From NCBI RefSeq assembly GCF_000723165.1, contig NZ_HG322949.1, forward strand, positions 2,208,234 through 2,272,233: a stretch of DNA of 64,000 bases, given 5' to 3'. Made by a program: the position numbers and the translations under genes. Position 1 is the stretch's first letter. The number at the start of each line of letters is the position of its first letter. The stretch is from Janthinobacterium agaricidamnosum NBRC 102515 = DSM 9628. GTDB lineage: Bacteria > Pseudomonadota > Gammaproteobacteria > Burkholderiales > Burkholderiaceae_D. Of this stretch, positions 25,621 to 34,905 are shown in pieces. The notes under the pieces were generated by a model. The model had not been told where the DNA came from and did not search any database. It was given only the letters and a program-made list of their open reading frames with translations.

Positions 25621-26193
25621 TCATGGATACGACAGCAGGTCGGGCGGCAGCGCGATCGAGGTCAACTTCCAGCTCCACAGGCCGCTACGTTGCAAGGTGA
25701 ATTCGCCGGCGTGCTCTTGCGAACCGACGCGGCGCACCACGACTTCGTTCAATGAACGGTAAGACAGCGAAAACTGGCTTTTTTGAGTGTGACGCGGCGC
25801 CGGCGCTGCAGTCTTGACGTCCTGGCCCACACGGTGTTCGGCGCTGTTGACCGGCTCGTTATGCGGGATGTTCTTGATCAGCGCGGCGATGCCGGCCGGC
25901 GACACCATCGCATCGATCATCGGGTTCAGCAATTTGGCGGCCAGTTCCTGGCTCAGGTGGGCGAAGGGATTGTTGTCCAGTCCGGATGCCCGCATTTCCG
26001 TGCCCATCACTTCGATCAATTGCGCCTTCAAATTCTTGCGCAGCACGGGAAAATCGACGTGCTGCGACAGCGCGGCGGCGTCGTGCGCCTTGGCCGCGCT
26101 GCTGATGCGGTACATCGTGACATACGGGCTGACGTAGGTAAAACCGGCCAGTGCGACTGCAATAATGCCGGCGGCGGCGTAGCTTCTTTTCAT
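25621..26193 (-). CDS. DUF2939-family protein
   Basis: This 190-residue protein starts at ATG 26193, after AAAGGAAC. A signal anchor spans residues 5-25 (AAAGIIAVALAGFTYVSPY), followed by the DUF2939 pattern MYRISSAAKAHDAAALSQHVDFPVLRKNLKAQL. A helical middle (ELAAKLLNPMIDAMVSP) and a C-terminal beta-rich part (SQFSLSYRSLNEVVVR, EFTLQRSGLWSWKLTSIALP) come next. DUF2939 proteins are membrane-tethered periplasmic proteins of unknown function. It is convergent with the hypothetical gene ending at 25616. Confidence 0.82.
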   Translation of the reverse strand: MKRSYAAAGIIAVALAGFTYVSPYVTMYRISSAAKAHDAAALSQHVDFPVLRKNLKAQLIEVMGTEMRASGLDNNPFAHLSQELAAKLLNPMIDAMVSPAGIAALIKNIPHNEPVNSAEHRVGQDVKTAAPAPRHTQKSQFSLSYRSLNEVVVRRVGSQEHAGEFTLQRSGLWSWKLTSIALPPDLLSYP

Positions 26194-26307
26194 GTGGCTG
26201 GTGTTCCTTTTTTGTTTTCTTGATAGTAATTTTACCCGGCTTGGCGCGGCAGATGGTGTAGCATGCGTGCCGGCGCCTGTCACCGCGCCGTATCACTAAG
26301 GACATCC

Positions 26308-27132
26308 ATGAATATCACTATCAATCAGGTACTGCAGTCGTACATCGACCCGCTGACCGTCAGCGAATACTCGGCGCTGGAACGCAGCCTGCTGGCCGAA
26401 GGTTGCCGCGACGCGCTGGTACTGTGGAACGACGTGCTGATCGACGGCCATAACCGCTACGCGATTTGCCGCAAGCACGACATCCCGTTCAAGACCATAC
26501 AAAATACCAGTTTCACGTCGATCGACGACGTCATGCTGTGGATGATCGACAATCACCTGGCGCGGCGCAGCGTATCAGACTTCCAGCGCGGCGTGCTGGC
26601 CTTGCGCAAAAAGGAAATCGTCGCCGCGCGCAGTGCGGCGACTGCCGGCGTCGCGGATCAGGCGGCCGCCGCGGAGCCGGAAGTGCAGCCATTCGCCACC
26701 CGTGAAGACGTCGCCAAGGTGGCGCGCCTGAGCAGCAACCAGATCAGCCAGATCGAGAAAATCCAGAAAGCGGCGACGCCGGAACTGGTTGACGCGGTGC
26801 GCTCCGGCACCATTTCGATCAATGCGGCGGCCACCGTCGCCTCGCTGCCGCAAGCCGAGCAAGTCGCGGCGGTAGCCGGCGGCAAGAAGCTGTTGCAGCA
26901 GGCAGCCAAGGAAATTCGCGAATTGCGCGCCGCCAGCCGTCCGCCGAAAGCGCCGAAGGAAGTGCCAGAGGGCGCGCAACAAACGGTCACCGCCACCGCC
27001 ACGGCTGCCGCGCCGACCGAAGTGGAGCGCCTGCGGGCTGAAATTGCAGAATTGAAGCAGCGCAATAGCGCGTTGAAGGCGGAAAATGAGGAATTGAACC
27101 AGCGCATCGCCGCGCTGATCGATGCATCGTGA
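26308..27132 (+). CDS. ParB-like nuclease-domain/coiled-coil protein
   Basis: This 274-residue protein starts at ATG 26308, after AAGGA. The N-terminus resembles the ParB/Srx fold: VLQSYIDPLTVSEYSALERSLLAEGCRDALVLWNDVLIDGHNRYAICR, where DGHNRY corresponds to the ParB nucleotide-contact GxxRxx region. A helix-turn-helix-like segment follows (TREDVAKVARLSSNQISQIEKIQ), and the C-terminal 60 residues are a heptad-rich coiled coil (VERLRAEIAELKQRNSALKAENEELNQRIAALI). It may be a chromosomal or plasmid-derived DNA-binding protein. No parA, replication gene or parS-like repeat is next to it, so a partition role is not supported. Confidence 0.75.
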   Translation: MNITINQVLQSYIDPLTVSEYSALERSLLAEGCRDALVLWNDVLIDGHNRYAICRKHDIPFKTIQNTSFTSIDDVMLWMIDNHLARRSVSDFQRGVLALRKKEIVAARSAATAGVADQAAAAEPEVQPFATREDVAKVARLSSNQISQIEKIQKAATPELVDAVRSGTISINAAATVASLPQAEQVAAVAGGKKLLQQAAKEIRELRAASRPPKAPKEVPEGAQQTVTATATAAAPTEVERLRAEIAELKQRNSALKAENEELNQRIAALIDAS

Positions 27133-27210
27133 GCGGCCTGGTCCGTTAGCCAGACCAGGCCGTAGGTTGGCTTAGCGCTTGGCGCATAAGCCAACGTAAG
27201 CGATATAATC

Positions 27211-28392
27211 TTAAATCGCGTCCAGCGCCTGGCGCAAGTCGTGGCGCAAGTCTTCCAGGTCTTCGATGCCGACCGACAGCCGCACCAGGCCGTCGCCGAT
27301 GCCCAGCCTGGCCCGCTGTTCCGGCGGGATGGTGGCGTGGGTCATCAGCGCCGGATGTTCGATCAGGCTTTCGACGCCGCCCAGGCTTTCCGCCAGCGCG
27401 AACACTTCGCAACGCTCCAGGAAGCGCCGCGCCCCGGCCAGGTCGGTATGCAAGTCGATCGAAATGATGCCGCCGAAACCGTCCATCTGCCGTTTCGCCA
27501 AGTCATGCTGCGGATGCGACGCCAGGCCCGGGTAATACACTTTCTTGACTTCCGGCTGGGTTTCCAGCCACAAGGCCAGCGCCAGCGCGCTCTTGCAATG
27601 GCGTTCCATGCGGATCGCCAGCGTTTTCACGCCGCGCAGCGCAAGGAAGCTGTCGAACGGACCGGCGATGGCGCCGACCGAATTTTGCAGGAAGCCCAGT
27701 TGTTCGCGCCATTTTTCCTGGCGCTCCTCGGCGCCGACGATGGCGATGCCGCCGATGATGTCGGAGTGGCCGTTCAGGTACTTGGTGGTCGAGTGCACCA
27801 CGATGTCGAAACCGTGTTCCAGCGGACGCTGCACCAGCGGGCTGGCGAAGGTGTTGTCGGCCACCGCGATGATGCCGCGCTCGCGGCAAATCCTGGCGAT
27901 CGCCTGCAAGTCGGCCAGTTTCAGCATCGGGTTGGTCGGCGTTTCGACCCAGATCATCCGTGTTTCAGGGCGGATCGCGGCCAGCAGGTTTTCCGGATTG
28001 GTCAGGTCGACATAGGTAAAATCGAGGCCGGCGCTGCGGCGGCGCACGCGCTCGAACAGGCGGTAGGTGCCGCCGTACATATCGTCGCCGGCCAGGATGT
28101 GCGCGCCCGGTTCCAGCAATTCCAGCACCGTCGAGATCGCGGCCAGTCCGGAGGCGAAGGCGAACGCCTGGCTGCCGCCTTCCAGGTCGGCCACGCAGCG
28201 TTCCAGCGCCCAGCGGGTCGGATTATGCGAACGGCCGTAATCGAGACCCTTGTGCACGCCAGGGCTTTCCTGGACAAAGGTGGACGTCGCGTAGATCGGC
28301 GGCATGATCGCGCCGGTCGACGGATCGGGACTTTGGCCGGCGTGGATCACGCGGGTGGCGAGGTGGCTCTTGCGGTTGGTTTGTTCGCTCAA
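27211..28392 (-). CDS. Cystathionine gamma-lyase/synthase-type PLP enzyme
   Basis: This 393-residue Cys/Met-metabolism PLP enzyme carries the Schiff-base Lys 204 in [12 protein letters not shown]. Other blocks are [26 protein letters not shown] (substrate Tyr/Arg), [20 protein letters not shown] and the C-terminal [18 protein letters not shown]. Its start overlaps the stop of the cystathionine beta-synthase gene by 4 bases (ATGA), so the pair is translationally coupled. That pairing points to reverse transsulfuration, converting cystathionine to cysteine. A cystathionine gamma-synthase activity cannot be excluded, because the two are hard to separate by sequence. Confidence 0.9.
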   Translation of the reverse strand: MSEQTNRKSHLATRVIHAGQSPDPSTGAIMPPIYATSTFVQESPGVHKGLDYGRSHNPTRWALERCVADLEGGSQAFAFASGLAAISTVLELLEPGAHILAGDDMYGGTYRLFERVRRRSAGLDFTYVDLTNPENLLAAIRPETRMIWVETPTNPMLKLADLQAIARICRERGIIAVADNTFASPLVQRPLEHGFDIVVHSTTKYLNGHSDIIGGIAIVGAEERQEKWREQLGFLQNSVGAIAGPFDSFLALRGVKTLAIRMERHCKSALALALWLETQPEVKKVYYPGLASHPQHDLAKRQMDGFGGIISIDLHTDLAGARRFLERCEVFALAESLGGVESLIEHPALMTHATIPPEQRARLGIGDGLVRLSVGIEDLEDLRHDLRQALDAI

Positions 28393-29768
28393 GATAATGT
28401 CCTGCGTAAATGGTTAAGAAGGTCGAAACGCGTAATCAAACCGTAGAATTTTTCTTCATCGGCGACCACGGCGGTCAGGCCGCGGTCCAGTGTACTGCGT
28501 AATTGGGCCAGACCGGCGGATGGATGCAATGTTTCCAGTTGCGTAGTCATGGTGGTGCCGACCTGGCTGGAAAACAAGGCCGCGTCGCCTGCCACGTGCA
28601 GTAATAAATCCGACTCGTCGATGATGCCGGCCAGCCGCGCGCCGTCGAGCACCGGCAATTGCGCCAGGTCGGTGCTGCGCATGCGGTTGAACGCGGTCAG
28701 CAGCGTGTCGGACGGCGCTACGCTGACCACGTCGCCTTCATCGAAGCGGCGGCCGATCAAGTCGCGCAAGTCGCCCAGCGGCGGGCGCTTGATCAAGCCC
28801 TGGTCGAGCATCCAGCCATCGTTGTAGACCTTCGACAGATAGCGCGTGCCGGTATCGCAGACAAAGGTCACTACCCGTTTCGGCGTGGTTTGTTCGCGGC
28901 AGTACTTCAACGCCGCCGCCAGCAGCGTGCCGGTCGACGAGCCGCCCAGGATGCCTTCGGCACGCAGCAGTTCGCGCGCGCTGTCGAAGCTTTCCTGGTC
29001 GCTGATGGTATAAGCCCTGCGCACGCCGTCGAGGTCGGCGACCGACGGAATGAAATCCTCGCCGATGCCTTCGACCGCCCACGAACCGGTGGTGGCCGAC
29101 AGCTTGCCGGTATCGATGTACCTGGCCAGGATCGAGCCTTGCGGGTCGGCCAGCACGAATTCCAGCTTCGGCTGGGCGCGCCGGAAGAAATTGGTCAGGC
29201 CGGTCAGCGTGCCGCCCGAACCGACGCCGACCACGATGGCGTCGACTTCGTGGCCGCTTTGCTCCCAGATTTCCGGGCCGGTGGTGGTTTCGTGCGCCAG
29301 CGGATTGGCCGGATTGTTGAACTGGTCGGCGTAAAAAGCGCCGGGCAATTCGCGCGCCAGCCGCGCCGCGTAATCCTGGTAATACTCGGGATGGCCCTTG
29401 GCGACGTCGGAACGGGTGGTGCGCACTTCGGCGCCGAGTGCTTTCAGGTGCAAGACTTTTTCGGTCGACATCTTGTCGGGCACTACCAGCACCACGCGGT
29501 AGCCCTTGATGCGGCCGACCAGGGCCAGGCCGAGGCCGGTATTGCCCGCGGTGGCTTCGATGATGGTGCCGCCCGGCTTCAGGCGGCCATCCGCTTCGGC
29601 CGCTTCGATGATAGCCAGGCCGATGCGGTCCTTGATGGAGCCGCCGGGGTTTTGCGATTCCAGTTTCAGGAATAATTGGCAAAGGCCGGTGTCCAGCCGG
29701 GTGACTTCGACCAGCGGCGTGTTACCGATCAGGCCGAATAGCGCGGCTTGTTTGTGAGGGTTATGCAT
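28389..29768 (-). CDS. Cystathionine beta-synthase with C-terminal CBS domains
   Basis: This is a 459-residue fold-type II PLP enzyme. The catalytic Lys 46 lies in NPGGSIKDRIG, with phosphate-binding GVGSGGTLTG and substrate loop EATAGNTGLGLA. After about residue 330 two CBS (Bateman) domains follow (SVAPSDTLLTAFNRM to GIIDESDLLLHV, and ETLHPSAGLAQLRSTLDRGLTAVVADEEKFYGLITRFDLLNHL). It condenses serine with homocysteine to cystathionine. The CBS pair may bind an adenosyl ligand. The haem-binding N-terminus of the animal enzyme is absent. It is upstream of and coupled to the cystathionine lyase gene. Confidence 0.93.
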   Translation of the reverse strand: MHNPHKQAALFGLIGNTPLVEVTRLDTGLCQLFLKLESQNPGGSIKDRIGLAIIEAAEADGRLKPGGTIIEATAGNTGLGLALVGRIKGYRVVLVVPDKMSTEKVLHLKALGAEVRTTRSDVAKGHPEYYQDYAARLARELPGAFYADQFNNPANPLAHETTTGPEIWEQSGHEVDAIVVGVGSGGTLTGLTNFFRRAQPKLEFVLADPQGSILARYIDTGKLSATTGSWAVEGIGEDFIPSVADLDGVRRAYTISDQESFDSARELLRAEGILGGSSTGTLLAAALKYCREQTTPKRVVTFVCDTGTRYLSKVYNDGWMLDQGLIKRPPLGDLRDLIGRRFDEGDVVSVAPSDTLLTAFNRMRSTDLAQLPVLDGARLAGIIDESDLLLHVAGDAALFSSQVGTTMTTQLETLHPSAGLAQLRSTLDRGLTAVVADEEKFYGLITRFDLLNHLRRTLS

Positions 29769-29901
29769 AAAAACTCCTGTCAGCGGAACAGCGCTTCCGG
29801 ATTGTGTCCAGGGTTGCTTTCCGTGAAAAAGGGCGGATGTTAGGCGCGCCGGTACACATTGGGAAGGAATGTTTCCGTACTTATATATGCGAATTCCATC
29901 T

Positions 29902-29931
29902 TAACGGCGGCCGATAAACTTGCCGCCGTTA
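29902..29931. repeat. Inverted repeat upstream of tdk and the CBS gene
   Basis: TAACGGCGGC at 29902-29911 is exactly repeated in inverted orientation at 29922-29931, with a 10-base spacer. It lies in the divergent region between the CBS gene and tdk and lacks a T-run, so an operator or transcript hairpin is possible. Confidence 0.5.
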
Positions 29932-30059
29932 CAAGTAGTATGCACCGCTTTTCGATCGCGTGTCGCACTTGCCGTTCTATCAAATTTGATGCAACAAGGG
30001 GAGCCGGCGATTTATAATCGCGTTCTGCCAAACGGGCAGGTCAATCGGGCAGGGTAGCA

Positions 30060-30611
30060 GTGGCAAAACTTTATTTCAGATATTCCGCAATGAACGCCGG
30101 CAAATCGACCGCGTTATTGCAGGTCGCACATAATTATGAAGAGCAAGGCCAAGCGGTACGCCTGTACACCGCCGCGATCGACAGCCGCTACGGCGTCGGC
30201 CGCGTCACTTCGCGCCTCGGCCCGCAGCGGGTGGTCGAGATCTTCGACGCCGACACCGACTTTCTGCATGCCATCCCGAAAGTGGCGTGCCTGCTGATCG
30301 ACGAGGCGCAATTCCTCACTACCCAGCAGGTCCAGCAATTGCACCAGCTGGCGCAAGTCAAGGGCGTGCCGGTGATCTGCTACGGCTTGCGCACCGACTT
30401 CAAGGGCGAGCCATTCCCCGGCTCGGCCTATCTGCTGGCGCTGGCCGACGATATCGAAGAGTTGAAAAACATCTGCACCTGCGGCAAGAAGGCGACCATG
30501 AATATCCGCGTCGACGACAACGGCAAGCGCATCAAGGAAGGCGAGCAGATCAGCATTGGCGGCAACGAGCGCTACCGGCAGGCTTGCGGGCGGTGTTTTT
30601 ACACGGGTTGA
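30060..30611 (+). CDS. tdk: Thymidine kinase
   Basis: This 183-residue type II thymidine kinase phosphorylates thymidine (and deoxyuridine) with ATP for nucleotide salvage. The P-loop is MNAGKST at 11-17, the catalytic/Mg block LLIDEAQF lies at 79-85, and the lasso-domain zinc site uses Cys 140 and 142 (CTC) plus Cys 177 and 180 (CGRC). The start is GTG at 30060. The next ATG would remove the beginning of the first strand. Length is normal for the family (about 190). Confidence 0.95.
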   Translation: MAKLYFRYSAMNAGKSTALLQVAHNYEEQGQAVRLYTAAIDSRYGVGRVTSRLGPQRVVEIFDADTDFLHAIPKVACLLIDEAQFLTTQQVQQLHQLAQVKGVPVICYGLRTDFKGEPFPGSAYLLALADDIEELKNICTCGKKATMNIRVDDNGKRIKEGEQISIGGNERYRQACGRCFYTG

Positions 30612-30843
30612 GCAAGTGCCGTGTGCTGCTGTTACGCCAGTTTTCCGGGGCAACTCGTCGTCGAATTCCTTGACCAGCTTGGCGAGAAGGGAGTTGACCG
30701 CGACCTGGATATTGGTGACGAGGTAATCTCACTCTTGAAGATTTGATGGAATGACTGGTGCATGACCGTAGACAGCAGGTTGCCGTTTCCAAGAATCTGT
30801 TTCCATAAAAATGCTCTTTCGATAATTTTTCGATTGTGCGCAT

Positions 30844-31320
30844 TTAGCATTCGCATAGCCTTGCTGATAAATCCGGCTTTAGGCGCAGGAGCTTGATCAA
30901 CGCCTCCAATTCCTCCCAAGTTTGTCCGGTGCGCTGCTCATAGATGGTGCGTACCATGCCGCAATACCACTGGTTGTCCGCGCCGTCACGAAAGATAGCG
31001 TCTAATACCCACAGTAACTCGCGTTCTGTGATGTCATTAGAGAGTTCATCAATTCTTTCGTGGGTGGTATTGGCCAGCTTGAAGCGTGCCTGCCTCAAGC
31101 TGGGCCGGTCCAGACCGCATGTTTGAATTGTCGCCTTGCCATATGGACTTTGATTGAACGGCACGATTTCGCCAAGTCGACCGTAATCGAAAGGCGGCTT
31201 GCTTTGAGAAGAGCGCTGATGAGAGCTTGTGAAGTGGATGCGTAGTTTGTCCAGCAGCTTGGGTGCTTCATGCCGAAGAATGTCCGGTTCGGGGACATCC
31301 GAGCGGTTAATTGGAGTCAT
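30844..31320 (-). CDS. Hypothetical protein
   Basis: This 158-residue frame is not recognised. It is less GC-rich than its neighbours and carries no signal peptide or membrane helix. The C-terminal half (NTTHERIDELSNDITERELLWVLDAIFRDGADNQWYCGMVRTIYEQRTGQTWEELEALIKLL in short blocks) looks like a helical domain. The ATG at 31320 has only a weak ribosome binding site. The flanks (30612-30843 and 31321-31564) contain no supported gene and are also AT-richer than average, so the stretch may be acquired DNA. Confidence 0.5.
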   Translation of the reverse strand: MTPINRSDVPEPDILRHEAPKLLDKLRIHFTSSHQRSSQSKPPFDYGRLGEIVPFNQSPYGKATIQTCGLDRPSLRQARFKLANTTHERIDELSNDITERELLWVLDAIFRDGADNQWYCGMVRTIYEQRTGQTWEELEALIKLLRLKPDLSARLCEC

Positions 31321-31564
31321 GGATGAGCGACTTGATGATATGTTAGGCCCTAGAATAAGTTAATTGGAATGAAATTCCTAGCAACAATTACGAGTCGTAG
31401 GTTGCTGCGTCCATGCAACTACTGCCGCTTCGGGCCGGTATTGCAATGGGAGGGGGGAATGGCAATATCAACGATAATAAGAAATGGATAGAAATCAGCA
31501 GATTCCATCGGCGCCGCAGATTTTTATTGATATGGCCCGTAGTGAAGGCCGTGCCATGCTTAGA

Positions 31565-31846
31565 TCATCGCTTGCCATCATCCTCTTCCACGCCCACATC
31601 CGCATCCTCCGAAATCGCCAGCTCGCCCCGTTCGAAGGCGGCCAGGATTTCACGCGCCAGTGCCATGTTTTTTTCCTGCACCAATACCCTGGCGCCGCCG
31701 ATGGCGGGCGCCAGCAGCAGGTTCGCCTGCATGTGCTGGTCGTCGGTCAGGATCACCGGAATGCCGGCTGCTTCGAGGCAGCCGCGGATCACGTGGGCGT
31801 CGGTCGGCACCATCATTCTTGCAACCAGGCAGTAGTCATCGTGCAT
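31565..31846 (-). CDS. DUF2007-family putative signal-transducing protein
   Basis: This 93-residue protein shows the DUF2007 pattern: CLVARMMVPTDAHVIRGCLEAAGIPVILTDDQHMQANLLLAPAIGG followed by ARVLVQEKNMALAREILAAFERGE, a small ferredoxin-like alpha/beta domain. Family members occur fused to or near signalling proteins, but their role is unproven. The last 15 residues are strongly acidic. The gene stands alone between a hypothetical gene and a divergent membrane protein gene. Confidence 0.82.
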   Translation of the reverse strand: MHDDYCLVARMMVPTDAHVIRGCLEAAGIPVILTDDQHMQANLLLAPAIGGARVLVQEKNMALAREILAAFERGELAISEDADVGVEEDDGKR

Positions 31847-32005
31847 GCGTTCTCCAGTATCGGGCAGGGTTTTGCGGCAGGGATGTTGCGGCTCGGGCCT
31901 ATCTTAGCACTGTGGGTGCGCATTGTTGCCGCCGCGCTTATGCCAAGTCGGCCCGGCCCTTGTATAGTGTCGATATCGCAGACTGCATAGGGCGCCACGC
32001 CGAGC

Positions 32006-32593
32006 ATGATCACCAGCCACTGTTACGCGCTATCGCCGCTTTTGCTATGCCGCTACGGCGACATCTTGCTGTACCTGGCGCCGTCGTTGTTGCTGGCGCT
32101 GCTGATCCGTTTCCTGTCGGCGCGCCATCCGTTCTTTTTCCTGTTTTCGCTGGCCGGCACGATTTGCCATGAGCTGGCGCATTTTTGCGTCGGCTTTTTG
32201 ACGGCCGCGCAGCCGCGTTCATTCACCATCGTGCCGCGCCGGGTCGGCGATGGCTGGGAGCTGGGGTCGGTGATGTTGCGCCGGGTGCGCTGGTATAACG
32301 CGGCGCCGGCCGCGCTGGCGCCATTCCTGATCCTGGCGCTGCCGTTCGCGGTGGCGGCGTGGCGCACGTATCCGGGCTGGACTTTCCAGTTGACCGATAT
32401 CGTGCTGGCGTTCCTGGTGGCGCCGCAATTTCTCGCGTGCTGGCCATCGGCGATCGACTGGAAGATCGCGCTGCGCTCGTGGCCGTATTTGCTGATCGTC
32501 GCGGCCATCTGCATGCTGCTGCGCCAGTTCCGGCCCGAGTGGCTGGAGTTGGCGCATCTGCTGCCGGCCGTGCGCAGCCTGTTATTGGCTTGA
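32006..32593 (+). CDS. Integral membrane protein with HELAH metalloprotease-like motif
   Basis: This 195-residue protein is predicted to have four to five membrane helices (ILLYLAPSLLLALLIRFL, FFFLFSLAGTICHELAHFCVGF, AALAPFLILALPFAVAAW, DIVLAFLVAPQFLACW, YLLIVAAICMLL). HELAH at about 55-59, inside the second helix, matches the HExxH zinc-binding motif of intramembrane M50-type proteases. A clear second ligand motif (NxxPxxxLDG) is missing, so proteolytic activity is uncertain. The start context is weak. Confidence 0.7.
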   Translation: MITSHCYALSPLLLCRYGDILLYLAPSLLLALLIRFLSARHPFFFLFSLAGTICHELAHFCVGFLTAAQPRSFTIVPRRVGDGWELGSVMLRRVRWYNAAPAALAPFLILALPFAVAAWRTYPGWTFQLTDIVLAFLVAPQFLACWPSAIDWKIALRSWPYLLIVAAICMLLRQFRPEWLELAHLLPAVRSLLLA

Positions 32594-32658
32594 TATTGGC
32601 TGGACTTTACAAGACGGCCAGCATGTCTTGCGGTTCCGGCCGGCGGGTATAGTCGGGA

Positions 32659-32899
32659 TTGACTTCCGCGTACACAATCGTGCCATGCGGCGGCGGCACC
32701 GCCCGGGCTTTTACCCGAGATGGCGTGGAAGTGTCGGTGCGGGTGGCCGGCAAGGTCAGCGTCAATGCGGCCGAAGGCGTGCGCGCGGCCGTGCTGGCCG
32801 ACATGGGCTTGACCATTGCCTCGGAATGGATGTTCGGCCAGCGCCAAGGCGCGCGCCTTCATCGATTTTGTCGAATACCGGCTGGCCATTGCAAGCTGA
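32659..32899 (+). pseudogene. LysR-family regulator remnant (effector-domain end)
   Basis: The sequence TRDGVEVSVRVAGKVSVNAAEGVRAAVLADMGLTIASEWMFG matches the second half of a LysR substrate-binding domain. At about 32840-32850 the frame shifts, and the expected C-terminus (AKARAFIDFVEYRLAIAS) continues in another frame to a stop at 32897-32899. The HTH and the first 180 or so residues are missing. This is a decayed gene fragment. Confidence 0.72.
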
Positions 32900-32911
32900 T
32901 TCAAGCTGCGT

Positions 32912-32947
32912 TACAGCTTGAACTACAGCTTGAACTACAGCTTGAAT
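32912..32947. repeat. 12-bp tandem repeat, three copies, at the chemoreceptor stop codon
   Basis: The unit TACAGCTTGAAC occurs at 32912-32923 and 32924-32935, and a third copy with a final T lies at 32936-32947. The third copy contains the end of the chemoreceptor gene, whose stop (TAG) lies at 32935-32937, so the stop region was duplicated. Confidence 0.8.
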
Positions 32948-34905
32948 ATCTGCACCACTTGCCGCAGATCGTCGGCCTGGTCTTGCAACGCTTCGGCGGC
33001 GGCCGCCGCTTGCTCGACCAGCGCGGCGTTTTGCTGCGTCACCTGGTCCATTTGCGCGATGGCCTGGTTGACTTGTTCGATGCCGCTGCGCTGCTCTTCG
33101 CTCGCTTGCGTGATATCGACCATGATGTCGGTAACGCGCCGTACGCTGGCCACCACTTGCTCCATCGTCGCGCCGGCATGGGCCACCTGTTTGTCGCCGG
33201 CCTCGACCTTGCCGGCCGAATCCAGTATCAAGTCCTTGATTTCCCTGGCCGCCGCGCCGGAACGCTGGGCCAGGTTGCGCACTTCGGTCGCCACCACCGC
33301 GAAGCCGCGCCCCTGTTCGCCGGCGCGCGCCGCTTCCACCGCCGCGTTCAGCGCCAAGATATTGGTCTGGAAAGCGATGCCGTCGATGACGCCGATGATG
33401 TCGGCGATCTTGCCCGACGATTGTTTGATGGCGTCCATCGTCGCCGTCACCTGCGCCACCGCCGAGCCGCCCAGCGCGGCGACATCCGACGCTTGCCGCG
33501 CCAGCTGGCTCGCTTGGCGCGCATGCTCGACGTTGTTGCCGACGGTGGCGCTCAGTTGCTCCATCGATGCGGCGGTTTCTTCCAGCGAACTGGCTTGCTG
33601 TTCGGTGCGACTCGACAAATCCTGGTTGCCGCTGGCAATCTCTCCCGATGCGGTGGCGATTTGCTCGGCGCCGCCACGCACCTGGCCGACCACGCCGGAC
33701 AGGTTGCCGCTGATGCGGTTCATCGCGTGCAGCAGGCGGGCGATTTCATCGTGGCCGCTGGCTTGCAATTGCACCGTCAAGTCGCCGCCGGAAATTTGTG
33801 CGGCAGCCGCTTCGGCGCGCAGCAGCGGGCGCGTGATGCTGGCCCGCACCAGCAGCCACAGCAGCCCGCCGAATATCAGCAGGGCGACCGCGCTGAACAA
33901 CGCGGTACGGTTGCGCAACTGGCGCGCTTCGGCGGTGATTTCATCGGTGAAGGCGCCGCCGGCGACGATCCAGTTCCAGGGCTTGAATTCGCGGTAGCTC
34001 AGGTGTTTTTCGCGCGCCTGCGATGCGCTCTCGCCCGGCGCGGCCCAGGTGTAGCGCAGCGTGCCGTTTTTCTGGTCCAGCATGTGCTGGATGAACGGCT
34101 GGCCATCGGCATCCTTGAAATCGAGCGCGCTCTTGCCTTCGCTGTTCGGGTGCAGGACCAGCTTGCCGTAATCCTTGCCTTGCGCCGTGCTGATGATGAA
34201 CAGGTAGCCGGTCTGGCCCAGCTTGACCTGGCGCAGCTTGTCTTTCAGCATGGACAGGTTGGTGCTGACGTCGAGGCCGATGAACAGCACGCCGATCACC
34301 TTGCCGCCGGCGTCGCGCAGCGGGTCGTACTGGGTGATGTATTGCTTGCCGAACAACGTGGCGAGGCCGACATAAGACTTGCCGGCGCGCAGTTGCGCAT
34401 AACTCGGATGGCCATGGTCGAGCTTGGTGCCCACCGCGCGTTCGCCGTTTTCCTTTTTCAATGAGGTGCTGATGCGGATGAATTCGTCGCCGCTGGCCGC
34501 GAAGATGGTGGCGACCGCGCTGGTCTGCGCAGTGTAGCGGTCGGCCACGCTGAAATCCATATTGAGCAGCTTGCCATCGCTTTTCAGCGCCGGCGCCGGC
34601 GTGCCGGCCACGTCCACCGGATTGCCGTCGTCGAGCGTGAACGGGCCGGGTAGTTCCGACGCGAACAGGCGCGCCATACTGGCCGCTTCGTTGACCATGG
34701 CGTTGTTGAAGACTTCGGTAGCCGTCATCACGGAGTTCAGTTCGGCCGTCACGGCGTCGGCGGCGCGCTGTTCCAGGATGCTGGACGTGCGGGCATTGAT
34801 CAGCAGGATCAGGGCGCTTAGCGTGATGCCGGCCAGTATCAAAGTACATGCCGTGATTTTGGCGCCGACGCCCCAATGGCGCGGATGGAAGGAAGAAGTT
34901 TGCAT
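32935..34905 (-). CDS. Methyl-accepting chemotaxis protein with Cache sensor
   Basis: This is a 656-residue chemoreceptor. A first membrane helix lies at about 15-38 and a periplasmic double-Cache-like sensor at about 40-325 (VADRYTAQTSAVATIFAASGDEFIRISTSLKK, then GLATLFGKQYITQYDPLRDAGGKVIGVLFIGLD). A second helix at about 335-357 (LFSAVALLIFGGLLWLLV), a HAMP segment and the signalling coiled coil follow, with the invariant hairpin tip IDGIAFQTNILALNAAVEAARAGEQGRGFAVVA. It should report an extracellular ligand to CheA/CheW. No C-terminal CheR-binding pentapeptide is visible. The end carries a 12-bp tandem repeat. Confidence 0.95.
   Translation of the reverse strand: MQTSSFHPRHWGVGAKITACTLILAGITLSALILLINARTSSILEQRAADAVTAELNSVMTATEVFNNAMVNEAASMARLFASELPGPFTLDDGNPVDVAGTPAPALKSDGKLLNMDFSVADRYTAQTSAVATIFAASGDEFIRISTSLKKENGERAVGTKLDHGHPSYAQLRAGKSYVGLATLFGKQYITQYDPLRDAGGKVIGVLFIGLDVSTNLSMLKDKLRQVKLGQTGYLFIISTAQGKDYGKLVLHPNSEGKSALDFKDADGQPFIQHMLDQKNGTLRYTWAAPGESASQAREKHLSYREFKPWNWIVAGGAFTDEITAEARQLRNRTALFSAVALLIFGGLLWLLVRASITRPLLRAEAAAAQISGGDLTVQLQASGHDEIARLLHAMNRISGNLSGVVGQVRGGAEQIATASGEIASGNQDLSSRTEQQASSLEETAASMEQLSATVGNNVEHARQASQLARQASDVAALGGSAVAQVTATMDAIKQSSGKIADIIGVIDGIAFQTNILALNAAVEAARAGEQGRGFAVVATEVRNLAQRSGAAAREIKDLILDSAGKVEAGDKQVAHAGATMEQVVASVRRVTDIMVDITQASEEQRSGIEQVNQAIAQMDQVTQQNAALVEQAAAAAEALQDQADDLRQVVQIFKL

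Noticed and set aside
26308..27132. ParB-like gene as evidence for a plasmid or a partition locus
   Set aside because: There is no parA partner, replication gene or centromere-like repeats nearby. The flanking genes are chromosomal metabolism.
32912..32947. Short direct repeats considered as a CRISPR remnant
   Set aside because: Three perfectly adjacent 12-bp units without spacers are a simple tandem duplication, and no cas gene is present.
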